Below, one piece after another: positions 25,555 through 34,196 of a stretch of DNA of 64,000 bases (position 1 is the first letter of the stretch; every line of letters starts with the position of its first letter). The position numbers and the translations under genes were made by a program. The DNA lies in assembly GCA_022844225.1 (NCBI GenBank), contig JALHMC010000011.1, positions 30,035-94,034 of the forward strand, given 5' to 3'. This DNA comes from Hyphomicrobiaceae bacterium (lineage in GTDB: Bacteria > Pseudomonadota > Alphaproteobacteria > Rhizobiales > Hyphomicrobiaceae). The notes below the pieces were generated by a model. That model had not been told where the DNA came from. It saw nothing but the letters and a program-made list of their open reading frames with translations, and did no database searches.

Positions 25555-26484
25555 TCAGCCAACGAGATGCCGGAACGAGTGCTCGGCCAGCAGTACGGCG
25601 AACAGCAGGAAAAGATACAGGATCGAGAATGCAAACAGACGTTTGGCAGCCTTGTCCCCCGCCGCGCTATCGGTCTTGCGCCAGACGTCGACAGCGAGCG
25701 CCACGAACGCGATGCCGAGGACGACCGAGACGATTGCATAGACGACGCCACCGAGACCAGTGACGGCAGGCGCGCAAGCCAGCGGAGCCAGCAGCGCGCT
25801 GTAAAGCAGGATCTGGCGCCGCGTCTCACCTGGCCCGGAGACGACCGGCAGCATCGGTACGCCAGCCGCTTCGTAGTCGCGCGCGCGGTAAAGGGCCAGG
25901 GCCCAGAAGTGCGGCGGCGTCCACATGAAGATGATCAGGAAGAGAAGGAAGCTGTCGAGGCTGACGTCGCCGGTCACGGCCGCCCAGCCGATCATGGGCG
26001 GAAAGGCACCAGCGGCACCGCCGATGACGATGTTCTGCGGCGTGCTCCGCTTCAGCCACATCGTGTAGACGAGCACGTAGAAGGCGATCGTGAACGCCAG
26101 CAGAGCTGCCGCGAACCAGCTGACGGTGATGCCGAGAGTGAGCACGGACAACACGGAAAGGACGAGACCGAAGGCCAGCGCCTCGTCGGCGGTGACGCGG
26201 CCTTGCGGAACGGGGCGTGACCGCGTTCGGTGCATGATGGCGTCGATATCGGCGTCCCACCACATATTGAGCGCACCGGATGCTCCGGCTCCGACAGCGA
26301 TGGCCAGGAGTGCAATGAGACCAAGCGCAGGATGCAGGGCGCCAGGGGCTGCAACCATTCCGGTGAGCGCGGTGAAGACGACCAGCGACATCACGCGCGG
26401 CTTCAGGAGGGCGACGTAATCCTCGATGTCTCCTCCGAGCGTCGGGTTGCTCGTCTCGTCTGATGTGACCCCGATCTCGGCCAT
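25555..26484 (-). CDS. ctaB: Protoheme IX farnesyltransferase (haem O synthase)
   Basis: The 309-residue polytopic membrane protein has the UbiA-type prenyltransferase motif [21 protein letters not shown], with the Asp-rich metal site. A second conserved stretch, [20 protein letters not shown], matches haem O synthases. It farnesylates haem B to haem O, the precursor of haem A in the oxidase. The frame continues to 26568, but the ATG at 26484 gives normal length. It lies 96 bases after ctaD in the operon. Confidence 0.95.
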   Translation of the reverse strand: MAEIGVTSDETSNPTLGGDIEDYVALLKPRVMSLVVFTALTGMVAAPGALHPALGLIALLAIAVGAGASGALNMWWDADIDAIMHRTRSRPVPQGRVTADEALAFGLVLSVLSVLTLGITVSWFAAALLAFTIAFYVLVYTMWLKRSTPQNIVIGGAAGAFPPMIGWAAVTGDVSLDSFLLFLIIFMWTPPHFWALALYRARDYEAAGVPMLPVVSGPGETRRQILLYSALLAPLACAPAVTGLGGVVYAIVSVVLGIAFVALAVDVWRKTDSAAGDKAAKRLFAFSILYLFLLFAVLLAEHSFRHLVG

Positions 26485-26580
26485 GGCGGACAGAAAACTC
26501 CTGGTCTCGAGTTCAACGACGGGAAGCGCACGCCCCCCGTCTCGATCGTGATGCTGCGGGATGAGCAATCACCCGGCAGA

Positions 26581-28224
26581 TTAGTGGTGCTCTTTGGCGT
26601 CGATGCGCGGCAGCGTCTCGAAGCAGTGGAACGGAGGCGGCGAAGACAGTGTCCACTCGAGCGTCGTCGCACCCTCGCCCCACGGATTGTCGGCCGCTTT
26701 CTGTTTCTTGGAGAAGGCCATGAACACGCCGAAGAAGAACACCAGGGTCGCGAAGGCGGTCAGGTAGGAGCCATAGGACGATATCTGGTTCCACTGCGCG
26801 AAGGCGTCGGGATAGTCGACATAGCGCCGCGGCATGCCAGCCAGCCCGAGGAAGTGCTGCGGGAAGAATAGGATGTTGGCGCCGATGAAGGTCAACCAGA
26901 AGTGAATGACGCCGATCGTCTCGTTGTACATGTAGCCGGACATCTTCGGGAACCAGTAGTACCAGCCGGCGAAGATGGCGAAGACGGCTCCGAGCGACAA
27001 AACATAGTGGAAGTGAGCGACCACGTAGTAGGTGTCGTGCAGCGCGCGGTCGACGCCGGCGTTTGCGAGCATCACGCCCGTCACGCCGCCGACGGTGAAC
27101 AGGAAGATGAAGCCGAACGCCCAGAGCATCGGCACCGTGAAGCGGATCGATCCGCCCCACATGGTCGCGATCCACGAAAAGACCTTCACGCCGGTCGGCA
27201 CCGCGATCACCATGGTGGCGAACACGAAATAGGCTTGCGTGTTCACCCCCATGCCGGACGTGTACATGTGGTGGGCCCACACGACGAAGCCGACGAGGCC
27301 GATGGCGACCATGGCATAGGCCATGCCGAGATAGCCGAAGATCGGCTTCCGCGAGAAGGTCGAGACAATGTGGCTGATCATGCCGAAGCCGGGCAGGATC
27401 AGGATGTAGACTTCTGGATGGCCGAAGAACCAGAACAGGTGCTGGTAGAGGACGGGATCGCCACCACCGGACGCCGTGAAGAACGTCGTGCCGAAATTGC
27501 GATCCGTCAGCAGCATGGTGATGGCGCCGGCCAGAACGGGCAGCGACAGCAGCAGCAGGAAGGCCGTGATAAGCACCGACCAGACGAACAGCGGCATCTT
27601 GTGCAGGGTCATGCCTGGCGCGCGCATGTTGAAGATCGTGGTGATGAAGTTGATAGCGCCCAGGATCGACGATGCACCGGCGACGTGCAGCGACAGGATC
27701 GCGAAGTCCATCGCAGGGCCTGGATGGCCCGTCGTAGAAAGTGGTGCATAGACAGTCCAACCGGCACCGACACCGCAGCCCGACATGTCGCCCGGCGGTG
27801 CGCACGTACCGGCACCTTCGACGAACATCGAGATGAGGAGCAGCGTAAACGAAGCCGGCAGCAGCCAGAACGAAATATTGTTCATACGCGGGAAGGCCAT
27901 GTCCGGCGCGCCGATCATCAGCGGCACGAACCAATTGCCGAATCCGCCGATCATGGCCGGCATGACCATGAAGAACACCATGATGAGGCCGTGACCCGTC
28001 ACGTACACGTTGTACATGTGGGCGCTACCGAAGTACTGCATGCCCGGCTCGGCCAGCTCGAGACGCATCATAACGGACAGAAAGCCACCGATCACCCCCG
28101 CCACCATGGCGAAGATCAGGTACATCGTGCCGATGTCCTTGTGATTGGTGGAGAACAGCCAGCGACCCATGCCGTAAGGCGTGTGCTCATGATCGTCGTG
28201 TGATGCGTGCGCGCTGCCGGCCAT
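26581..28224 (-). CDS. ctaD: Cytochrome c oxidase subunit I
   Basis: The 547-residue protein is a complete COX1. Haem and CuB ligands are visible: the His in [30 protein letters not shown] with the His-Tyr pair, and the haem a/a3 ligands in [16 protein letters not shown]. The proton-channel motif [12 protein letters not shown] stands near the N-terminus. It carries the oxygen reduction site of an aa3-type oxidase in the membrane. It follows ctaC after an 89-base gap that contains a hairpin. Confidence 0.97.
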   Translation of the reverse strand: MAGSAHASHDDHEHTPYGMGRWLFSTNHKDIGTMYLIFAMVAGVIGGFLSVMMRLELAEPGMQYFGSAHMYNVYVTGHGLIMVFFMVMPAMIGGFGNWFVPLMIGAPDMAFPRMNNISFWLLPASFTLLLISMFVEGAGTCAPPGDMSGCGVGAGWTVYAPLSTTGHPGPAMDFAILSLHVAGASSILGAINFITTIFNMRAPGMTLHKMPLFVWSVLITAFLLLLSLPVLAGAITMLLTDRNFGTTFFTASGGGDPVLYQHLFWFFGHPEVYILILPGFGMISHIVSTFSRKPIFGYLGMAYAMVAIGLVGFVVWAHHMYTSGMGVNTQAYFVFATMVIAVPTGVKVFSWIATMWGGSIRFTVPMLWAFGFIFLFTVGGVTGVMLANAGVDRALHDTYYVVAHFHYVLSLGAVFAIFAGWYYWFPKMSGYMYNETIGVIHFWLTFIGANILFFPQHFLGLAGMPRRYVDYPDAFAQWNQISSYGSYLTAFATLVFFFGVFMAFSKKQKAADNPWGEGATTLEWTLSSPPPFHCFETLPRIDAKEHH

Positions 28225-28278
28225 TTCTTATCGCCTCGGTTTGCGGAGCTTAGACGGTCTTCGATTTTATGTTGCGGC

Positions 28279-28300
28279 TTGCGACGCGTGGACGTCGCAA
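28279..28300 (-). promoter_or_regulatory. Intercistronic hairpin between ctaC and ctaD
   Basis: A perfect 8-bp inverted repeat (TTGCGACG at 28279-28286, CGTCGCAA at 28293-28300, loop of 6) lies in the ctaC-ctaD gap, just after the ctaC stop. There is no T-run on the minus strand. It may be an RNA processing or stabilising element that lets ctaC and ctaD transcripts differ in level. Confidence 0.4.
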
Positions 28301-28313
28301 TGCCGAGGCCATG

Positions 28314-29210
28314 TCACTTGGTGGTGGCGGCCACTTTGCTGCCTGATTGCTCGATCGCAGCCTTCTCAATCAACTCGCGCGCCGGTCCGCGTTTGCGGTC
28401 CTTCATCAGCGCTGCCCACTGATCGAAAATCTCGGGCTTCACGACCCGGACGGCGATCGGCATAAAGGCGTGGTCTTTGCCGCACAACTCGGAGCACTGC
28501 CCGTAGTAGACGCCTTCGGCTTTGGGCTTGAACCATGTCGCGGTGGTCCGGCCCGGCACGGCATCGACCTTCGAGCCGAACGACGGCACCGTCCAGTTGT
28601 GGATCACGTCGCTGGCGGTAACGAGGACATGCACGACCTTGCCGACCGGCACGATAACCTCATTGTCGACGGCAAGCAGGCGAGGAGCCTTGATGCCCTT
28701 CTTGATCCGCTCGTCGCGTTCGGCATCGGTGAGCATGATGGAGGTGAAGTTGAAGCCGCCCTGATCGGGGTACTGGTAGGTCCAGTTCCACTGATTGCCC
28801 GTCGCCTTCAAAGTAACATCGGCCTTCGGGTAGCTGTACTGGGCGAACAGCAGCTTGAAAGACGGAATGGCGATGAGCACCAGGATGAAGACGGGGATGA
28901 TCGTCCAGGCGACCTCGAGCCCCGTGTGATGCGTCGTCTTCGACGGGACCGGGTTGGCGTTCTCGTTGAAGCGGAACACGACGATCGCGAGCAGGATCAG
29001 CACGAAGATCGCGATGGCAATGATGATGACGTTGACGAGATCATGGAACGAGTGGATGCCTTCCGCGATGTCGGTGACGGCACCTTGCATGCCCATTTGC
29101 CACGGAGAGGGTTCTCCGGTTCCCGCCAATGCCGACGTCGCCGAGAATGCGATGGCCGCCGCTGCGCCGATCACCGTGCTCTGCAACGCGTTCCTGAGCC
29201 GTCTCATCAT
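28314..29210 (-). CDS. ctaC: Cytochrome c oxidase subunit II
   Basis: The 298-residue precursor has a signal peptide ending near SATSALAG, two transmembrane helices (IHSFHDLVNVIIIAIAIFVLILL and VAWTIIPVFILVLIAI), and a periplasmic cupredoxin domain with the CuA site YGQCSELCGKDHAFMP. No C-terminal haem c motif is present, so this is an aa3- rather than caa3-type oxidase. The paired ATG codons at 29205-29210 follow GAGGAC. It is the first gene of the cta operon. Confidence 0.95.
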   Translation of the reverse strand: MMRRLRNALQSTVIGAAAAIAFSATSALAGTGEPSPWQMGMQGAVTDIAEGIHSFHDLVNVIIIAIAIFVLILLAIVVFRFNENANPVPSKTTHHTGLEVAWTIIPVFILVLIAIPSFKLLFAQYSYPKADVTLKATGNQWNWTYQYPDQGGFNFTSIMLTDAERDERIKKGIKAPRLLAVDNEVIVPVGKVVHVLVTASDVIHNWTVPSFGSKVDAVPGRTTATWFKPKAEGVYYGQCSELCGKDHAFMPIAVRVVKPEIFDQWAALMKDRKRGPARELIEKAAIEQSGSKVAATTK

Positions 29211-29790
29211 CCGTCGTCCTCGACCTGCCGCCTGTCTCGCGTCGGGCGCCGGATGCCGGCGCGCCGCAGTAACCGAATGCCTGGGCCACGCCAGTCGGCA
29301 TGCCATGCCATCCGGCCAGCCGCAAGTGCGCTACGTGTTGAAAAGGCGATCTCTCCGCGCTGCCGACGTCGCATCGGCATTCGAAGATACCTGAGGCCCG
29401 CCGCCGTCAGCGGAGCTAAAAAGGACCTGTTCAACCGGCTCTTGCCCAGGCGACGCCTTTACGCGCACCCTGCCAGAGAAGTGAGCACGACGCGCGCAGG
29501 CGACTCAAGCGCGCTGCGCTGCGGCATATTGCTCGATCGCGCCTCATCCGGCCCCCCCCTCAGGGGCGCTGTTGGGCAGGCTTTTGATACCGGAGGTCCG
29601 CAATGAATTCACCGGTCGTGCGGCATCGGGGCGTGGTCTCCTCGCCTCGTGCGTGTTATCGGCGTGCTGTCACTGCCGCGGCCGGACAATGAATGTCGTC
29701 GGCCGTCGGCAGTGCGCAATGGGATACCGGGTCCGGATTGCGCGCCGCGATCACAGCGGCTGCTGTTGCCGTCACGGTCAGGAGCAGAAT
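29211..29790. other. Long divergent intergenic region
   Basis: This 580-base gap separates ctaC (leftward) from the IalB-like gene (rightward), so it should contain the promoters of both. I cannot assign a confident -35/-10 pair. The only coding signal is the 29-codon frame at 29603-29692. Confidence 0.4.
29603..29692 (+). CDS. Possible 29-residue leader peptide
   Basis: An ATG at 29603 is preceded by GGAGG (29592-29596) at ideal six-base spacing. It opens a 29-codon frame (MNSPVVRHRGVVSSPRACYR...) ending in TGA at 29690-29692, 98 bases before the IalB-like start. The peptide is basic and contains one Cys; it has no domain. Strength of the ribosome-binding site is the main argument; it could be a regulatory leader or chance. 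Confidence 0.3.
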   Translation: MNSPVVRHRGVVSSPRACYRRAVTAAAGQ

Positions 29791-30360
29791 GTGGACGCAA
29801 TGGGCATGATGCGGCGTTTCGGTTTGCGGTGCCTGGGGCGCGGATTTTGCCGAGCCACGCGTATCGCCGCGCTGTCTACGATTGTCGTGCTCGCTGGCCT
29901 TCTAACCAGGCCCGATCTGGCGGCGGCTCAGTCCGGCACGGTCAAGGCCCAGCACGGGGACTGGCAGGTAGTGTGCAAGCCGCCGCCGCCTGGCGCCAGG
30001 AACGAGATCTGCGCGCTGGTCCAGAGTGTCACGGCCGAGGACCGCAACAATGTCGGCTTGACGGTCTATTTCCAGGTTTTTTCTAACGGTACGAGGGTTT
30101 TGCGTGTCTTTGCCCCACTCGGGGTCTTGCTGCCGCCGGGCCTCGGCTTGAAAATTGACGACCGAGACGTCGGCAACGCGCCGTTCCTCCGGTGCCAGAA
30201 CTTCGCCTGCTACGCGCAGGTTGTGGTCGAGGATAAGCTCATCGAACAGTTGAAGTCAGGCAAGACGGCGGTTTTCATCATCTTCCAGACCGAAGAGGCC
30301 GGCATCGGCATCCCCATTTCGCTGGGCGGCTTTTCGCAGGCGCTCGCAGCGCTTCGGTGA
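29791..30360 (+). CDS. Invasion-associated locus B (IalB) family protein
   Basis: The roughly 189-residue precursor has a signal peptide ending at LAAAQ, followed by an IalB-like domain: GDWQVVCKPPPPGARNEICALVQSV near its start, and paired cysteines in FLRCQNFACYAQVVV. IalB-family proteins are exported and widespread in Hyphomicrobiales, not only in pathogens; their molecular role is unclear. Start choice is uncertain. GTG 29791 has AGGAG six bases upstream, whereas ATG codons at 29800, 29806 and 29809 are further from it. Expression would come from the long intergenic region upstream. Confidence 0.75.
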   Translation: MDAMGMMRRFGLRCLGRGFCRATRIAALSTIVVLAGLLTRPDLAAAQSGTVKAQHGDWQVVCKPPPPGARNEICALVQSVTAEDRNNVGLTVYFQVFSNGTRVLRVFAPLGVLLPPGLGLKIDDRDVGNAPFLRCQNFACYAQVVVEDKLIEQLKSGKTAVFIIFQTEEAGIGIPISLGGFSQALAALR

Positions 30361-30556
30361 GTGGGCGCGACCGTCCCATCAAATTTTGCGCGAGAGCGAG
30401 CACAACCGGCGCTTCCCGTGGTTGTATATGAATAGATGGCGGGCGGGTCCGATTTTGGACCTACGCCGTGAACGCTTTCGCGCGCCCGCGCTTTTGCCAT
30501 CATGTCCCGCTAGCCTCGAACAGGTTGGTGGGAGCCGAGAACGTTGGGAGTACGGC

Positions 30557-31846
30557 ATGGGACCGGGAGCACCTCGTCCAGTCGAGCGGCTGACCGAAAC
30601 AGTCACGGAGCGGCGCATGCGGCGGCTCAACGGATTCCCACAGCCTTACAGGAAGTACATTGCCGGCCTGACCTCTTGCGCGCCCGCGGTCGAGGATCTG
30701 GCGGATTCCTACCCGGCTCTGCTGTTCGCGCTCGCCACCGGCTACAGCAATGTCAGACGCCGACAGGCGGCCTTCGAGGCAGTCGTTGCCGGTCACCCGC
30801 TCAAGCTCGCGGCGGGATGTCTGGAACTGCCGCTGTGGTTGCGTCGCCTGCCGGCACAGGCCTTCGCCCAGCCGCTTCCCGTGCTTCCGGCCGACGAGGA
30901 GTTCACCGCCGCAGCCGTCAATCGCATGCCCGACCAGCCGCGCGACGCCGCGGTCTGGTTCGAACGCACCTTGGTCGGTCATCGGCTGGCAGGGCGTGAT
31001 CTGGCGCTATGGTGCCTTCGCGAGCCTCGACTTCTCCCGCCGCACACCAGCGACGAGGACATGCAGTGGCTGCTGGCCTGGGCATGGGCGAGCCTCAATC
31101 CGGGCTTCGCAGGTCATCGCCTGTTGCGCGGGGCGTGGTCGCCGGCCATCGGCTGGAAGCGCGCCCGTGACGAGGTCTCGATATGGCGCAAGAGGATCGA
31201 TCTCGTGGGTGCCCTGGCGGATGGTCCGCGCGGGACTTGGCTCGACGACGCCACCGTGTCTGGCCACGCGATCGTGTCGCTACGCACGGTCGAGGATTTC
31301 GTAGCCGAGAGCGTGGCGATGGAGAATTGCCTCGACCAGTACGCCGCGCACCTCGCCTACGGGCGGGTGAGAATTTTCAGCGTCCGCAAAGAGGGCCGCT
31401 CGATTGCCGACGTCGAGGTGACGCTGAAGCCGGACGACAGTAATGCGCCGTGCATCTCTCAGATCCGCGGGCCCCGTAACCGTCGGGCGCCGCCCGCTGT
31501 CTGGCAGGCCGTCCACGCCTGGCTCGCGGGGCAATCGTTCCGGCCGGCAGATACGCAACCGACGTCGGCCCAGGCCACGCGCGAGGCGTTCCGGAAGTTT
31601 TGGCAACCCTACGTGAACGCCGCCGAGAGCGCTGGCCTGCCGCCGCACGTTCTGGCACGCGTGCTCGGGCGGGACGCTCGCCGCGTCAAGCCGCACGATG
31701 CCGTCGTCGAACCGATTCCGCTCGAGACGGCGGTTGCCCCAACGCCGAGACCGGCAAACCTCAATCGCGCCCGCATGCCGGCCGACGGTCGAGCGGATTC
31801 GCCGTTGGCCCTGGTCGCCCCGAGACGCGCCCGCGCGAGTGAGTGA
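30557..31846 (+). CDS. PcfJ-like domain protein
   Basis: The 429-residue protein contains a region at about residues 250-320 resembling PcfJ: FVAESVAMENCLDQYAAHLAYGRVRIFSVRKEGRSIADVEV, with a conserved N/H-C-L-x-x-Y core. PcfJ-like proteins were named from a conjugative plasmid but are also found on alphaproteobacterial chromosomes; their activity is unknown. The first 240 residues are helical and lack recognisable domains, and the C-terminus is proline-rich and basic. The ATG at 30557 has GGGAG six bases upstream. No conjugation or plasmid gene is nearby, and base composition is like the host. Confidence 0.65.
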   Translation: MGPGAPRPVERLTETVTERRMRRLNGFPQPYRKYIAGLTSCAPAVEDLADSYPALLFALATGYSNVRRRQAAFEAVVAGHPLKLAAGCLELPLWLRRLPAQAFAQPLPVLPADEEFTAAAVNRMPDQPRDAAVWFERTLVGHRLAGRDLALWCLREPRLLPPHTSDEDMQWLLAWAWASLNPGFAGHRLLRGAWSPAIGWKRARDEVSIWRKRIDLVGALADGPRGTWLDDATVSGHAIVSLRTVEDFVAESVAMENCLDQYAAHLAYGRVRIFSVRKEGRSIADVEVTLKPDDSNAPCISQIRGPRNRRAPPAVWQAVHAWLAGQSFRPADTQPTSAQATREAFRKFWQPYVNAAESAGLPPHVLARVLGRDARRVKPHDAVVEPIPLETAVAPTPRPANLNRARMPADGRADSPLALVAPRRARASE

Positions 31847-31878
31847 ACGGCACGGACACGTCCCGCCCAAAGGAGGGG

Positions 31879-32973
31879 TCAAGCCTTTCGGAACCCCTGA
31901 TCGATGTCCTTAGTAAAGGCGAGCCCGAGGCCAGGGGACGTGGGCACCGTCATCTCGCTGTTGACCGGAATCGGCGGGTTCTCGAACAGGTTCCGGCACC
32001 AGGGCATGTACTCGACGATCTCGCCGTTCGGGATGGCAGCGATGAGATGGACGTGCACCTCGGGGATCAAATGCGAGACGACGGGGATGTTGTGCGCCTC
32101 GGCCATGCCGGCGACCTTCATCCATTGCGTGATGCCGCCGACGCGGACGAGGTCGATCATGGCGATGTCGACGGAGCGCCGCTCGAGCATCTGGCGGAAC
32201 GGCTCGATACCCCAGACGTATTCGCCGCCCGCGATGGGTGTTTTCAAAGCGGCCGTGACAGTGGCGAGACCTTGAAAGTCGTCGGCGCGGGTGACGTCTT
32301 CGAGCCAGTGCAGGTGGTAGGGCTCGACGCGCTTTCCGATGTCGACGGCCTGGTAGGTGGTCCAGCGCTGGTTGATGTCGCACATCAGCTGGATGTCGGG
32401 ACCGATGATCTCGCGCAACACCTTGATACGGTTGACCTCGATCTCCGGCGTGGTGTGACCGGGCAACGCGAGCTGGGTCTTCATCGCCTTCCAGCCGCGA
32501 TCGACGAGTTTGCGGCCGGCGGTTTCGACCTCGTTCAGCGTGAACTGGCGCATGAGCGCACCCGAGGCGTAGGCCGGCACCTTGTCGCGATGGCCACCGA
32601 GCAGTTTGGCAACCGGCTGGCCGAGGTGCTTTCCCTTGATGTCCCAGAGCGCGGTGTCGAGGGCCGAGAGCGCGAGGGTGAAGACGCCCTGAGGGCCAGC
32701 GCTCGAGCAGGCATCGCGCAGCTTTTGGGCGATGCGCTCGGTAGCGAGGGCATCCATGCCGATCATAAGCGCGCCGAGGTCGTCGACGGCCTGTTTCAGC
32801 GTCCGGTTCATGGCGGCGCCGAAGAAGGTGACGCCGATGCCTTCGGTGCCGTCGGCGGTGGCGATCTTGACCAGTACGAAGGGGCGCGTGGCGCCTGCAA
32901 CCTGAGGGCCATCGGCGAGCGGCTCGTCGGCCGGCAGCTCGACGATCTGCGAGAGAACGTGCGTGATCTTCAT
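31879..32973 (-). CDS. Enolase-superfamily dehydratase (mandelate racemase/muconate lactonising type)
   Basis: The 364-residue protein has the enolase-superfamily order: an N-terminal capping domain, then a barrel with the catalytic Lys region WKAMKTQLAL, metal ligands in MCDINQRW, HWLEDVTRADD and AGGEYVWGI, and a late His in SHLIPEVHVHLIAA. This matches the mandelate racemase subgroup, whose members abstract an alpha proton from carboxylates (sugar acid dehydratases, racemases). The ATG at 32973 is preferred over the upstream extension. Substrate is unknown. A maleate-isomerase-like gene and an LLM oxidoreductase follow upstream on the same strand. Confidence 0.87.
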   Translation of the reverse strand: MKITHVLSQIVELPADEPLADGPQVAGATRPFVLVKIATADGTEGIGVTFFGAAMNRTLKQAVDDLGALMIGMDALATERIAQKLRDACSSAGPQGVFTLALSALDTALWDIKGKHLGQPVAKLLGGHRDKVPAYASGALMRQFTLNEVETAGRKLVDRGWKAMKTQLALPGHTTPEIEVNRIKVLREIIGPDIQLMCDINQRWTTYQAVDIGKRVEPYHLHWLEDVTRADDFQGLATVTAALKTPIAGGEYVWGIEPFRQMLERRSVDIAMIDLVRVGGITQWMKVAGMAEAHNIPVVSHLIPEVHVHLIAAIPNGEIVEYMPWCRNLFENPPIPVNSEMTVPTSPGLGLAFTKDIDQGFRKA

Positions 32974-33421
32974 GGGAGCCTCATCGGGAGCCGCTGGCGT
33001 GAGAAAGGGTTCATGGTCGGGCGGCGAAGGCCCGGAAGTCAACCGATCGTACGGCCGACCGCAGCTCGGCGTCGGCTGGGTTCGTGACCCAACACTTAAT
33101 CCGATGATCAAAATTTGAGGAAGAGTCGAGGGGGCTCGGTAAGGCCTCGGGGAGCATAGTCTCCCTTCGGCGTTGCACTGCCCCTCAAACGCATCGGTGA
33201 CGTGACGTCATCGGTGGAAAGGTTGCCGCCATGAACGCTCGTACCATCGGATTCATTGTCGCGTGCGTCGCGATCACGATGTTCGCAGCCGGGATCAACC
33301 CCTTCGCGCCTGGCGACCCTTATCAGCGGCACATTTTGACGAGTCGCTAGCCCGTGGGCGCATCGCGCTCGGCATTAGCGCGAACCGTGGCGGTGGCGGC
33401 GAGACGTTTCGCCAGTCCGGC
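32974..33421. other. 448-base gap with one small reading frame
   Basis: Both flanking genes are on the minus strand. The gap presumably includes the promoter of the enolase-superfamily gene and holds the 39-codon plus-strand frame at 33231-33350. A palindromic TGACGTCA lies at about 33203-33210, just upstream of that frame, and could be a regulator site. Confidence 0.4.
33231..33350 (+). CDS. 39-residue single-pass membrane peptide
   Basis: The frame ATG 33231 to TAG 33348-33350 encodes 39 residues: a short basic start, one hydrophobic helix (IGFIVACVAITMFAAGI) and a polar tail beginning NPFAPGDPY. An AAGG element lies about nine bases upstream. The regular topology and high-GC third positions favour a real small membrane protein over chance. 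It is transcribed opposite to both neighbours. Function unknown. Confidence 0.5.
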   Translation: MNARTIGFIVACVAITMFAAGINPFAPGDPYQRHILTSR

Positions 33422-34168
33422 TCAAAACTCCTCCAGCAACCTGCCAAAGCCCGGCACCTTGTCGGTGATGCCGTTCGCTCTCAGGGCGTGCCAGTAGGTG
33501 GCTGTGTTGATCGCGATCACTGGCTTGCCGAGCCAGAGTTCGGCGGCCGCCGCGAGCCGCACCATGGAGAGGTTGGTGCCGACCTGAACCAGGGCGTCGA
33601 CGTCGTCCCCGTCGAGGCGCCGCAGCGCGTCGCGGCACTGGGCCGAGGTGGTATGCGCGATGCCGACCCAGGATTTGCATTCGAGCGCGATGTCGCGGAC
33701 GGTGGTGTAACCCATGTCGGCGAAGTAGCGCTTCACCTCGTCGTTCATGACGGGCCAGTAGGGCGTCAACAGTGCGATTCGGCGTACGTTGCCGTAGGCC
33801 TTCAGCGCGGCGGTCATGGCGTGGCTACCGACGGTGACCTTCAGCCCCGAGCGCTGCTCGATTCCAGCGACGAAGGCGTCGGCGCCCTTGGCTCCGCCGA
33901 AGAACGAGAGCGCCGAGATGCCCATGACCAGATAGCCGGGCTCGGCGGTCATGACACTGTCCACGGCGGCCATCACGTTGTCGCCGATGACGCCGATGCC
34001 GGCGCGGAAGGTGTCGTTCGACAGCGCCGCCGCATTGGGCGTGTAGATGCGGCTGTAGTGGTTGGTCACGCCATAGGGGCGCATATCGTCCATGTCGGGC
34101 TGGACGATGGTGTTGGTCGAGGGCGCCATGACGCCGAGTTTCAGGCGAGGAGCGAGAGCGTCGGGCAT
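33422..34168 (-). CDS. Maleate isomerase / Asp-Glu racemase-like protein lacking the usual cysteines
   Basis: The 248-residue protein aligns by motif with maleate cis-trans isomerases and arylmalonate decarboxylases: LGVMAPSTNTIVQPDMDDMRP at the start, and ELWLGKPVIAINTATYWHALRANGI at the end. In active enzymes of this family two cysteines lie at positions that here read VMGISALSF and VQVGTNLSM, so both are replaced. The reading frame is intact and the sequence was checked on the minus strand. It may have another chemistry or a binding role. The ATG at 34168, with AGGA eight bases upstream, is preferred to the TTG at 34189. It lies 28 bases after the LLM oxidoreductase stop codon, which implies co-transcription. 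Confidence 0.78.
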   Translation of the reverse strand: MPDALAPRLKLGVMAPSTNTIVQPDMDDMRPYGVTNHYSRIYTPNAAALSNDTFRAGIGVIGDNVMAAVDSVMTAEPGYLVMGISALSFFGGAKGADAFVAGIEQRSGLKVTVGSHAMTAALKAYGNVRRIALLTPYWPVMNDEVKRYFADMGYTTVRDIALECKSWVGIAHTTSAQCRDALRRLDGDDVDALVQVGTNLSMVRLAAAAELWLGKPVIAINTATYWHALRANGITDKVPGFGRLLEEF

Positions 34169-34196
34169 GTTCAGCGTCCTGTCGGGCAAGTCGGGA

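Noticed and set aside
26902..28203. A 433-codon plus-strand frame opposite ctaD
   Set aside because: Its Arg/His/Asp-rich sequence is the complement of a clear COX1 gene; not coding.
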